Made by a program: the position numbers and the translations under genes
Shown here: piece after piece, positions 1 through 6,256 of the stretch
Numbering within the stretch: the first letter of the stretch is position 1
Layout: each line of letters begins with the position of its first letter
The notes under the pieces: generated by a model
The model's input: only the letters and a program-made list of their open reading frames with translations
What the model was told of the DNA's origin: nothing
Database searches by the model: none
Assembly: GCA_003170035.1 (NCBI GenBank)
Contig: PMZX01000295.1
Location: 9,020 to 15,831, forward strand
Reading direction: 5' to 3'
Source of the DNA: Myxococcales bacterium
Lineage (GTDB): Bacteria > Myxococcota_A > Polyangia > Fen-1088
Length of the DNA stretch: 6,812 nucleotides

Positions 1-866
1 TGGAGGGCATCCAGCACCCCGGTGCGGGTCGGGTTGAGCCCCACGTTCTCCACCGTCACGTCGCTGTCCGGCACGATCAGCGCAGCGACCAGCAGGAACG
101 CCGCGGAAGACAGGTCGCCGGGCACGCTCACCGCTCCGGCGCGCAGGCGGCCGTTCCATCCCGTCGGATCCACCACCACGCGCCGTTGCTCCGGCTCGGC
201 GCTCACCGGCGCGCCGAGGAAGCGCAGCATTCGCTCGCTGTGATCGCGCGATAGGCCCGGCTCGCTGATGACGGTGCGGCCGTGGGCCTGCAAGCCGGCC
301 AGCAGCAGGGCACTCTTGAGCTGCGCACTCGCCACCGGAAGCTGGTAGTGGATGCCCTGCAAGGCCCCGCCGCGCACGGTGAGCGGCGGAAACAGATCGC
401 CTGGTCGAGCCGCATCTTGCCGGCCGTCGATGGCCGCGCCCATGCGCTGCAGGGGCGTCGCAACCCGGACCATGGGCCGGCGTGACAGCGAGTGGTCGCC
501 GGTCAGGATCGATACGAAGGGCCGGCCCGCCAGCAGTCCGCAAAACAGGCGCATGGTGGTGCCCGAATTCCCGCAGTCGAGCGCGCCAGATGCCTCCTGC
601 AGCCCGGCCAGACCGACTCCCTGCACGCGCGCGTCCGTGCCCGCCTGCTGGATAGGCACACCCAGCGCACGCAAAGCCGTCATGGTGCTGGCATTGTCGC
701 CGCCCAGACCCAGGCCGCTGATCTCGACCGGGCCATCCGCCAGCGCGCCGAACAACAGCGCTCGATGCGAAATCGACTTGTCGCCCGGCACACTCACCGT
801 ACCTCGCAGCGCAGGACTGCGGCTGACCCGCAGCAGGAATTCCGAACTCGGTTCTATCGGCTTCAT
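1..866 (-). CDS. aroA: 3-phosphoshikimate 1-carboxyvinyltransferase (EPSP synthase), C-terminus cut off by window edge
   Basis: Sixth step of the cytoplasmic shikimate pathway: joins phosphoenolpyruvate to shikimate-3-phosphate, giving EPSP and phosphate. I translated this strand by hand from the ATG at 866; 288 complete codons are present of the roughly 430 usual for the family. Visible family motifs are PGDKSISHRAL (residues 27-37, the substrate-binding Lys/Ser/Arg cluster), CGNSGTTMRL (98-107, the PEP-side loop), LTGDHSLSRRPM (121-132), VASAQLKSALLLAGL (178-192) and PGDLSSAAFLLVAAL (249-263). The catalytic Asp/Glu and Arg residues of the C-terminal lobe lie outside the window. The GDKSISHR and GNSGTTMRL spellings resemble Bacillus-type enzymes more than the E. 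coli type. The start overlaps the stop of the upstream lipoprotein gene (ATGA) and has an AAGGA ribosome site 8 bases ahead. Identity is close to certain; function of the full protein cannot be judged from this fragment. Confidence 0.96.
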   Translation of the reverse strand, partial: MKPIEPSSEFLLRVSRSPALRGTVSVPGDKSISHRALLFGALADGPVEISGLGLGGDNASTMTALRALGVPIQQAGTDARVQGVGLAGLQEASGALDCGNSGTTMRLFCGLLAGRPFVSILTGDHSLSRRPMVRVATPLQRMGAAIDGRQDAARPGDLFPPLTVRGGALQGIHYQLPVASAQLKSALLLAGLQAHGRTVISEPGLSRDHSERMLRFLGAPVSAEPEQRRVVVDPTGWNGRLRAGAVSVPGDLSSAAFLLVAALIVPDSDVTVENVGLNPTRTGVLDAL

Positions 867-1918
867 CGAGGGTTTCCTTCGGGGGCCTGCACGCCCTTGC
901 CTGTCATGCTGGCGCGACGGCGCGCAAGCTGCTCCGCCACCAGAGCCATGCGATCCGCGATCTCCGCGCGCTGGTCCTCGGGAATGCGCAGCATTCCCTC
1001 CACTCGATTCTCGCGCGCCACCAGGCGGACGCCGTCCAGGATGGGCTGCAGACCGAGGATGAAGACGATGGGCCGGTTGCGCTGCTCGTGCAGCGCCGCA
1101 GACAGGCGGGCGGCCAGGTCCAGCGCCTGCTGGTGCCTGGACACCAGCCCGACCATGGCCACGTCCAGATCGCGGCCCAGGTCGAGGCGCGCGCCGACTT
1201 GTTCCAGCGTCCCGCCCTCGCCCAACTCGGCAGCGAACTGCGCACGCATGGTTGGACTGACCCGCACTGCCGCAGCCACCGCCGGCGGGCGGCGCGACGG
1301 GCCCCTGCCCTCTCGAAGCACGGCCTGCAGGGCAGACAGCCACGATTCGCTGACCACACTGCGGGCCAAGCCAAAACCACAGTCGATGGTGGCACGAACC
1401 GCCACCAGCGGGCCTGACACAACGGTTCGGCTGGTAAGGAAGGCGATGGCCTCGTCACCCTCGGCCAGCACCCGTACGCCCCGGTAGTCGGACACCGTTG
1501 TCTGGGGATGCTGGCGCCGGAAAGCCGCGCTCAGACGCTCGCGATCCATGCGCCCTTGCGCCACCAGGATGTTCGCGCCCTCGCGCAAAGCAGGAACCGT
1601 CGCGTAGAGCAAACGGTCCACATCGTTCACCTCGTCAAGGCCGCGCGCGGTAGCCCGGGCCGCGCGCTCCTCAGGAGCGGTCTTGTACAGGGCCGCCTTG
1701 GTCCAGGTTGATTCGCGGAGCTGGGCCATGTCGGCCCACACCAGAAGTTCCGCCTCGGCGGGCGCGAGCGCCCAGAGATCGTCGTCGTCGGCTGCGGTGC
1801 GCGCCGCCGCCGGACCCGCCGATGGGCCTGGCGCAGCCGGGGTAGCACAGGATGCAACCAGCAGGGCGGCAACAGCGCCCGGCCAGAAATCTCTGGAACC
1901 CGCGATGGCCACTTTCAC
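863..1918 (-). CDS. predicted lipoprotein of unknown function, placed between tyrA and aroA
   Basis: A 351-residue protein that I do not recognise. The N-terminus has an Arg at residue 9, a hydrophobic stretch (about 11-22) and a lipobox VASC with Cys24. This suggests export, lipidation and anchoring in the membrane facing the periplasm. An Ala/Pro/Gly-rich tether (25-45) and an acidic DDDD patch follow. The mature part starts with LAPAEAELLVWADMAQLRES (51-70) and continues as alternating hydrophobic strands and charged helices (ILVAQGRM at 117-124, YRGVRVLAEGD at 145-155, LDVAMVGLV at 251-259, IVFILGL at 284-290). The C-terminal helix is rich in Arg/Glu/Ala. There are no enzyme motifs and no membrane segment after the signal. 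The GTG start at 1918 overlaps the tyrA stop (GTGA), and the gene end overlaps the aroA start (ATGA). I see no Shine-Dalgarno site, so translation is probably coupled to tyrA. The layout resembles the DUF3352-like proteins of large-genome bacteria, but this is a guess from memory. Confidence 0.85.
   Translation of the reverse strand: MKVAIAGSRDFWPGAVAALLVASCATPAAPGPSAGPAAARTAADDDDLWALAPAEAELLVWADMAQLRESTWTKAALYKTAPEERAARATARGLDEVNDVDRLLYATVPALREGANILVAQGRMDRERLSAAFRRQHPQTTVSDYRGVRVLAEGDEAIAFLTSRTVVSGPLVAVRATIDCGFGLARSVVSESWLSALQAVLREGRGPSRRPPAVAAAVRVSPTMRAQFAAELGEGGTLEQVGARLDLGRDLDVAMVGLVSRHQQALDLAARLSAALHEQRNRPIVFILGLQPILDGVRLVARENRVEGMLRIPEDQRAEIADRMALVAEQLARRRASMTGKGVQAPEGNPR
875..879 (-). 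promoter_or_regulatory. ribosome binding site of aroA, inside the upstream gene
   Basis: The minus strand reads AAGGA, then 8 bases, then the aroA ATG at 866. The site lies within the last codons of the upstream lipoprotein gene. It supports the ATG at 866 as the true start and suggests that aroA can initiate on its own as well as through the ATGA stop/start overlap. Confidence 0.6.
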
Positions 1919-2790
1919 TTAACCAGCCGCTGGCGGCAGGCCTGTCCCAAGGCCAGCGCTGCCTCCAGCGCGGCCGCATCCCCGGACGCCATGGCCGCGC
2001 TGATGGTGCTCACCCGTTGCTCCAGTTCACGCACGAGCGGCAGCAGATGCTCCCGATTCGCGAGGAGAATGTCGCGCCACACCTGGGGGCTGGACGCGGC
2101 GATGCGAATCGTGTCGCGCAAACTCGTGGTGGGCCTACCCGGCAGGGTATTCGACTCAATCAATGGGAGCGCATCGGTCAGGCTGGCTGCCAAGGCAAAG
2201 GCGGCCACATGGGGCAAGTGGCTGACCGCTGCCATCAGGCGGTCGTGCAGCGCCGGCTCGATGGACGCGACCTGGCATCCAAGGCCCTGCCAGAACAGGG
2301 TCGCCATCCTGGTTGCCTCAGGGCTGGTTCGCTCGCTCGGGCACAGAAAACACGCCCGGCCCGCGAAGATTTCGGGGTCGGCAGCTCCCACACCCACATG
2401 TTCAGCCCCTGCCAGAGGATGGCAGCCCACGAACCGTCCGCTCGACAAGGCCGCGTCGGCTTCCAGCACGACCGGATGCTTGACGCTGCCCACGTCGATC
2501 ACCGTCGCCGTGGGCGCCAACCGCCCGGCGATGCGACGGACCAGCCCGGCCAGGCTCTGCACCGGCGCGGCCAGCAAGACCAACGACGCTCCCGCGGCCG
2601 CAGCCTCGGCACTGTCCGCCATCTCGTCGACCACAGCGCGCGCAAGAGCGAGCGGCCCCGCCTGGGGATCGACGTCGTAGCCCACCACGCGGCCGACCAG
2701 TCCAGCCCTTCGCGCGGCCAGGGCGGCGGAGCCGCCGATGTAGCCGACACCGATGAGCGCCAGTCGAGAAAATGCAGGGTTGGGATCCAC
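1915..2790 (-). CDS. tyrA: prephenate dehydrogenase, monofunctional
   Basis: Oxidatively decarboxylates prephenate to 4-hydroxyphenylpyruvate using NAD(P)+, the committed step to tyrosine, in the cytoplasm. At 291 residues it is a bare dehydrogenase: there is no chorismate mutase domain ahead of it and no ACT regulatory domain behind it. Residues 9-21 (RLALIGVGYIGGS) are the Rossmann GxGxxGG loop. Asp39 in VGYDVD, at the end of the second strand, favours NAD+. Further family motifs are DVGSVK (99-104), GCHPLAGAEHVG (122-133, carrying the conserved His of the HP[ILM]xG motif), SHLPH (190-194) and LRDTIRIAASSPQVWRDILLAN (224-245). The start is GTG at 2790: an in-frame TAG lies only four codons upstream and the Rossmann fold begins within ten residues, so no other usual start fits, although no clear Shine-Dalgarno site is visible. 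The missing ACT domain means that tyrosine feedback control, if present, must act elsewhere. A substrate variant such as arogenate dehydrogenase cannot be excluded. Confidence 0.95.
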   Translation of the reverse strand: MDPNPAFSRLALIGVGYIGGSAALAARRAGLVGRVVGYDVDPQAGPLALARAVVDEMADSAEAAAAGASLVLLAAPVQSLAGLVRRIAGRLAPTATVIDVGSVKHPVVLEADAALSSGRFVGCHPLAGAEHVGVGAADPEIFAGRACFLCPSERTSPEATRMATLFWQGLGCQVASIEPALHDRLMAAVSHLPHVAAFALAASLTDALPLIESNTLPGRPTTSLRDTIRIAASSPQVWRDILLANREHLLPLVRELEQRVSTISAAMASGDAAALEAALALGQACRQRLVK

Positions 2791-2828
2791 GCAGCAGGAA
2801 CACTACCAGGTTATGCGGCCGAAGTCGG

Positions 2829-2848
2829 CGCGGCCGACACCGGCCGCG
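2829..2848 (-). terminator. GC-rich hairpin between the redox lipoprotein gene and tyrA; possible attenuating or terminating structure
   Basis: A perfect 7-base inverted repeat (CGCGGCC / GGCCGCG) with a 6-base loop lies 12 bases after the stop of the upstream minus-strand gene. It sits in the only sizeable gap (70 bases) of the five-gene minus-strand block. A smaller GCCG/CGGC stem-loop follows at about 2819-2829. No T-run follows on the minus strand, so a classical intrinsic terminator is not supported. It may be a partial terminator, an RNA-stabilising hairpin or chance in GC-rich DNA. Confidence 0.25.
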
Positions 2849-2860
2849 GATCCTCGGGCT

Positions 2861-3610
2861 TCAAATCGCATCACCCAACAGCGCATCCAGTCGAGTCCGG
2901 TCGAATCCAACCAGCAGGCGACCGCGCACGTCGAGGATGGGCACCCGGTCCGCTGGGATTCCCAGCCGTGCAGCCTTGCCTTGCAGTTCACGCGCGGCGG
3001 ATGAGTCGTTTTCGATGTCCTTGTAGGCAAAGGGGATGTGCTTGGAGCTCAGGTACTGGCGCGCGGCCTTGCAGGCCCCGCACCACGGCGTCCCGTACAG
3101 GATGACGACCGGCGCGCCGCCCGCGGGTGCAGGACCTGCGATCCCGGCATCAGGGCTCGCTGGCTCGGGCTCCTCAGGCAAGGCCGGGCCATGCGGGCCA
3201 GCCAGCGCGCTCGAAGCACCAGGCGGCAACTGCGCCAACGCGCCGGTCTCGAAGGCCTCGCGGGACATGGCCCGTGCCCGCGCCTTGCCGCTGGCCAGCA
3301 GCTCGCGCAGGTCGACGACGTAGACATTGGACGTGTCCCGGCGCTCGGCCACGCCCTTGGCCGGGTCGATGACCCGCACCAGACGCCGGGCAACCTCGGG
3401 TACCGAATCGGCCTTGTCGGTGGTGGCGAAGTTGCCGTTGGGCTCGACGTGGGTGAAGAGCAGCGCCGAATCCTTGCTCACCTCGATCGGCGGCAGCTCG
3501 GATTGGGCGGCCGGTGGTGAAGCCGGCGGTGCGCCTTTCTTGCAGGCGCCGGCCAGAACGAGAAGCGCGAAGATGGTGTGGGCTCGCGAGCCCCGGCGGT
3601 TGGGCCACAT
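2861..3610 (-). CDS. predicted lipoprotein with C-terminal glutaredoxin/thioredoxin-like domain (CGAC)
   Basis: A 249-residue protein with three parts. First comes a signal sequence with basic residues at 5-9, a hydrophobic core (13-19) and a lipobox-like AGAC ending at Cys23, then a Pro/Ala tether. Next is a middle region (about 41-125) of unknown fold with VPEVARRLVRVIDPAKG and VYVVDLREL. After an acidic Pro/Ala-rich linker (about 130-165) comes a glutaredoxin-like domain (167-249): a first strand VVILYGTPWC, the redox pair Cys177-Gly-Ala-Cys180, and the cis-proline Pro224 in RVPILDV. The domain should catalyse thiol-disulfide exchange. The lipidation signal places it outside the cytoplasm, where glutaredoxin folds are less usual, so a periplasmic disulfide reductase, isomerase or metal-handling role is possible. 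Its partner is unknown. The ATG at 3610 is the only start between the in-frame TAG of the upstream gene (18-base gap) and the signal core. The redox domain is confident; the lipobox is somewhat weak (Ala at -3). Confidence 0.87.
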   Translation of the reverse strand: MWPNRRGSRAHTIFALLVLAGACKKGAPPASPPAAQSELPPIEVSKDSALLFTHVEPNGNFATTDKADSVPEVARRLVRVIDPAKGVAERRDTSNVYVVDLRELLASGKARARAMSREAFETGALAQLPPGASSALAGPHGPALPEEPEPASPDAGIAGPAPAGGAPVVILYGTPWCGACKAARQYLSSKHIPFAYKDIENDSSAARELQGKAARLGIPADRVPILDVRGRLLVGFDRTRLDALLGDAI

Positions 3611-3628
3611 GGCTGAGATGAACCCGAA

Positions 3629-4222
3629 CTACTTGGACTTGGGTTTCTTGCCCTTGCGGCGAGGTGAATCCGAAAGCTTGGCAGTGGTCATCTTGTCCAC
3701 CGCCACGCTCACGGCCTGCTTGAGAGCAGTGGCGACCGCGGTTTTCGTCAAATCCTCAATGTCGCTTTCCATGCGTCGTTCCGCAAACTCGCCCACCAAC
3801 GAAGCCTCACCGTCGCCGGTGAAGTTGAGCTTGCCGCCGGGGTAGGTCGTACCGTACACGCCCAGCTTGACCTGGATGGCCATCTGCCGGTCGCGTCGGC
3901 CAGGCGCCGGCAGCTTGATCTCCTTCTTCAGGCTCGTGATGCGCAGGTTCACCTGAAAGCCCTGTAACCCTCGCTTGTGCATCTCTGCGGCCGCGGCCGC
4001 CTCACCCTCGGCGCCACCCAGGTCCTGGGTGAATTCGGAGCGGCTCGAGATCTCCTTTTCGAGGAGTTCTCTCGCCAAAGGAATAGTCTTTTTGTCATCA
4101 GAAGTTATGTTACTTATGGTGAAGTAATACTTTGGCTTTGCGCCCTCCCCGCTGGCGCGCCCAGCGAGGCTGGTTACCACGATCAACATTCCGGCCAAGG
4201 CGGCGACTCTCGGGATCTGCAT
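3629..4222 (-). CDS. exported protein of unknown function with strongly basic C-terminal tail
   Basis: A 197-residue protein that I do not recognise. The N-terminus MQIPRVAALAGMLIVVTSLAGRASG looks like a type I signal peptide, with cleavage probably close to the AGRASG stretch. There is no cysteine, so it is not a lipoprotein; the mature protein should be periplasmic or secreted. The mature part opens with KYYFTISNITSDDKKTIPLARELLEKEI, followed by a helical Glu/Ala stretch. Then come beta-rich segments (GFQVNLRITSLKKEIKLP, MAIQVKLGVYGTTYPGGKLNF), an amphipathic helix (TKTAVATALKQAVSVAVDKM) and a Lys/Arg-rich tail (PRRKGKKPKSK). A start at 4237 would add five residues, but I prefer the ATG at 4222 because GGAGAG lies 7 bases ahead of it. 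It is the first gene of the minus-strand block and faces the FHA gene across a divergent gap. The codons for the mature N-terminus (about 4080-4140) are much less GC-rich than the rest of the window. Confidence 0.82.
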   Translation of the reverse strand: MQIPRVAALAGMLIVVTSLAGRASGEGAKPKYYFTISNITSDDKKTIPLARELLEKEISSRSEFTQDLGGAEGEAAAAAEMHKRGLQGFQVNLRITSLKKEIKLPAPGRRDRQMAIQVKLGVYGTTYPGGKLNFTGDGEASLVGEFAERRMESDIEDLTKTAVATALKQAVSVAVDKMTTAKLSDSPRRKGKKPKSK

Positions 4223-4229
4223 GGTCACG

Positions 4230-4235
4230 CTCTCC
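4230..4235 (-). promoter_or_regulatory. ribosome binding site that decides the start at 4222
   Basis: The minus strand reads GGAGAG, 7 bases, ATG (4222). The alternative in-frame ATG at 4237 overlaps the 5' side of this site and has no purine-rich sequence of its own, so the downstream ATG is the better start. Confidence 0.65.
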
Positions 4236-4331
4236 ATCTAGGCAGTTGATGATTCCATCCGCTACGGGCGGCCTCCCATTCCACCACAGAGCGAGCCGAC
4301 GCGATAGTCGCCAATGCCACCACGACCCAAG

Positions 4332-4360
4332 TGGACAAGGGACGCTTTTTTGCTTAGCGT
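4332..4360 (+). promoter_or_regulatory. possible promoter for the FHA gene, giving a leaderless or nearly leaderless mRNA
   Basis: Within the divergent gap (4223-4366) the plus strand has TGGACA (4332-4337, one mismatch from TTGACA), a 17-base spacer containing a T6 run, and TAGCGT (4355-4360, three of six matches to TATAAT). Transcription would begin close to the ATG at 4367. No Shine-Dalgarno-like sequence precedes that ATG, in keeping with a leaderless message. An ACGCT/AGCGT inverted repeat (4342-4346 and 4356-4360) overlaps the proposed -10. I could not find a convincing promoter for the opposite-strand gene block in the same gap. The -10 match is poor, so this is tentative. Confidence 0.25.
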
Positions 4361-4366
4361 GATGCC

Positions 4367-6199
4367 ATGCTGATCCTGACGCTGGCCGAGAAAGGTGGAG
4401 ACTCCAAGGATCTCAGCTTCGACAAGACTGAAATCCGCGTGGGACGGGTCCGAGACAACGACATCGTTCTTCCCAAGGGAAACGTGTCAAAGCACCACTG
4501 TCGCCTGCTGCTTCAGAGCGGCCAGCTCGTGGTCGAAGACATGGGCAGCACCAATGGGACCTATGTGAACGGCCGCAAGATCACCGAAGCCACCTCGCTC
4601 GGCACCACCGACAAGGTCTTCGTCGGCGATTTCGTCATTCGCGTCGCCAGCGGGGTGCACACAGCCGATTCACAAGCCGGCCTTCCGCCGCCCCCGTTCA
4701 CTGCCTCGGTGCCTGAAGCGGGCTCTCTCGGTGCCGCCCTGCCGCGGCGGCCGCCGCCCCCCCCGCCGCCGCCGCGGCCCCCTGCCCTGCACGGAGCCGA
4801 TGAGGGCTCGGGGCCCATGTCTGCACGCGGGTCCTCGCCCCATGTCCCACCGCCACCTCCCAGGCGAGAAAGCAGGCCCATGCCTGCGGTGACAGGGGAG
4901 GCCCATGCCGCGCCTCCGCTGCCCACGGAAATAAGCCTGGACGACGATGACAGCCTGGCCAGCCCCGCCCCGCGCCTGAACCTCCCGCCCCTCAGGCCGC
5001 CAGTTCCCGTGCTTTCGCCGTCGCCTTCTCCCGACGAGCCCCTGACTGCACCCCGGGTTACGCCTCCGCCCCAATCGGTCCCCGAGGCTCACGAGGCAGA
5101 GCGACCCACGGTGGCGGCGCCGCATTCTGCGCCCCTACCTGCGGCCGCGTATCCCCCCCCGCCCATGCCTCCGCCGGCACCTGCTCTGGTGAGCGGCGAC
5201 TACCCGCCCTGGCTGTCTCGCTTGCTGGACAGCGAGGGCGCGACCGCTGCCTTCTTTACCGGAACGCAGTCGGTGGAGGTCGAGCGGAACGGTCATCGGG
5301 AGGGGGCTGTGGTGTCGTCCGCCGACCTGGCGTCGCTGCCGGACCATCTGCGTAGGCTGGCTGCCAAGGGAGTGCCGCGACCGGAGCCGGATGCGCCGGT
5401 CATCGACACGAGCCTGGCCGATGGCACACGTATCACGGCCTTGTTCCCCCCCCTGTGCGACCGCCTGCACGCCTCAATCCGACGGCCAAACGCGGGCCGC
5501 AAGACACTGGAAGAGCTGGTGTCCGACGGAGGCCTGTCGCCCGAAATGCAGCAAGTCCTCGAAGCATGCGTCAGCACGCGACAGAACCTGCTCATCGCGG
5601 GTGATCGTCCGGCTTGCGACCTGCTGCTGGGCACCTTGGCCTGGTCGCTCGAACGAGTGGCCCACGTCGTGATCTTGGCCGAGACCATCAGCCCACCGTC
5701 CAGTGCGACCGCCTGGTTGAAGCTGCCGGTGGCTTCCCGCACAGCAGATCTGGTCACCGCTGCGGTGGCGCTGCGACCTGACTACGTCGTCGCCGACACA
5801 GCGGCATCGCTGCTCTTGGCCGATCTGCTGCGAGAATGCGCCCGCGGGCAAAACGGCGCTCTGGTCGGATTGATCGCCCGCTCGGCAAACGACGCACTCT
5901 ACCGCTTGCGGGTGCTGGGCTCGACCGCGGGGCCGTCCTCGACGCCGAGTGACCTGCTCGGATCGAGCCTCGACGTCCTGGTCCACGCTGTCACCCAAAC
6001 TGACGGGAGTGTCCGGGTCATGGAGATCGCGGAACCCACCTTGGGATCGGCGGGTGAACTGCGCGCCGAAACCCTCCTGGCCTGGCAGAGCAAAGGCAAA
6101 GGCAAGGGGCGCTTCGTAGCCACCCGCACGCCGTCACGCCTGGCTGCCAAGCTGGAAGCCGGCGGCGTGAGCGTGTCAGACAACGTCTTGCAGCGCTAG
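4367..6199 (+). CDS. FHA domain protein fused to a degenerate (apparently inactive) CpaF/TadA-type secretion ATPase domain
   Basis: A 610-residue cytoplasmic protein. Residues 2-95 are an FHA domain, a phosphothreonine reader, with IRVGR (23-27), VSKHHCRL (40-47) and MGSTNGTYVNG (59-69); Arg27, Ser41, Asn63 and Gly64 are the expected binding positions. Residues 106-272 are a proline-rich linker containing acidic SLDDDD (190-195). From about 280 the sequence follows CpaF-type ATPases: DGTRITALFPPL (352-363), SIRR..AGRKTLEELVSDGGLSPEM (370-394), TRQNLLIAGDRPACD (404-418), AVALRPDYVVADTAAS (466-481), RGQNGALVGLIARSANDALYRL (493-514), DGSVRVMEIAE (546-556) and a GRFVATRTPSRLAAKL end. Aligned without gaps to GGTGSGKT, the Walker A Lys/Thr become Asp418/Leu419. 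The Walker B Glu position is Thr478, and both His-box histidines become Gln495 and Ile503. ATP hydrolysis is therefore unlikely. It may be a non-catalytic subunit or a phosphorylation-responsive regulator of a pilus or secretion motor. No pilus genes lie beside it in this window. The reading frame is intact, so it is not an obvious pseudogene. Confidence 0.93.
   Translation: MLILTLAEKGGDSKDLSFDKTEIRVGRVRDNDIVLPKGNVSKHHCRLLLQSGQLVVEDMGSTNGTYVNGRKITEATSLGTTDKVFVGDFVIRVASGVHTADSQAGLPPPPFTASVPEAGSLGAALPRRPPPPPPPPRPPALHGADEGSGPMSARGSSPHVPPPPPRRESRPMPAVTGEAHAAPPLPTEISLDDDDSLASPAPRLNLPPLRPPVPVLSPSPSPDEPLTAPRVTPPPQSVPEAHEAERPTVAAPHSAPLPAAAYPPPPMPPPAPALVSGDYPPWLSRLLDSEGATAAFFTGTQSVEVERNGHREGAVVSSADLASLPDHLRRLAAKGVPRPEPDAPVIDTSLADGTRITALFPPLCDRLHASIRRPNAGRKTLEELVSDGGLSPEMQQVLEACVSTRQNLLIAGDRPACDLLLGTLAWSLERVAHVVILAETISPPSSATAWLKLPVASRTADLVTAAVALRPDYVVADTAASLLLADLLRECARGQNGALVGLIARSANDALYRLRVLGSTAGPSSTPSDLLGSSLDVLVHAVTQTDGSVRVMEIAEPTLGSAGELRAETLLAWQSKGKGKGRFVATRTPSRLAAKLEAGGVSVSDNVLQR
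4682..5182 (+). repeat. low-complexity proline-rich coding segment (FHA-to-ATPase-like linker)
   Basis: Codons 106-272 of the FHA gene are dominated by Pro with Ala, Ser and Arg, including an eight-proline run near residues 129-136. The DNA contains two runs of eight C (4757-4764 and 5153-5160); a third lies just outside in the ATPase-like part (5446-5453). A disordered flexible tether is expected. There is no regular longer repeat unit. Confidence 0.6.
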
Positions 6200-6256
6200 C
6201 CTGTCGGGCGGAGCGTGAACGGCGCTGGCCGAGACGGTCCTGTTCGTGGTACAGGG

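Noticed and set aside
98..109. Whether the AroA PEP loop shows the Gly-to-Ala change known from glyphosate-tolerant class II enzymes
   Set aside because: The loop reads GNSGTTMRL, keeping Gly at the key place, so there is no sign of that particular variant. The rest of the active site is outside the window.
352..1487. Long open frames on the plus strand opposite aroA and the first lipoprotein gene (236 and 331 codons)
   Set aside because: They run antisense to well-supported genes, are extremely rich in Arg, Ala, Pro and Ser, overlap each other in different frames and show no motif. They are GC-rich shadow frames.
1852..3105. 417-codon plus-strand open frame opposite tyrA
   Set aside because: It crosses the tyrA gene, the intergenic hairpin and the end of the redox lipoprotein gene, has Gln/Arg/His-rich low-complexity composition, and conflicts with the clear TyrA motifs on the other strand.
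3608..3631. The 3629-4222 gene and the redox lipoprotein gene are in the same frame with a single TAG between them, hinting at a readthrough fusion
   Set aside because: The downstream gene has its own ATG followed at once by a full signal sequence, which would make no sense in the middle of a fusion. One chance in three of frame agreement is enough to explain it.
4342..4360. T6 run with an ACGCT/AGCGT inverted repeat as an intrinsic terminator
   Set aside because: The T-run lies in the loop of the repeat rather than after a stem, and on the plus strand it is only 16 bases before a start codon, with no gene ending upstream.
5474..5998. Minus-strand open frame of 174 codons inside the FHA gene
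   Set aside because: It is fully contained in the ATPase-like domain on the opposite strand, with no recognisable motif; it is a shadow.
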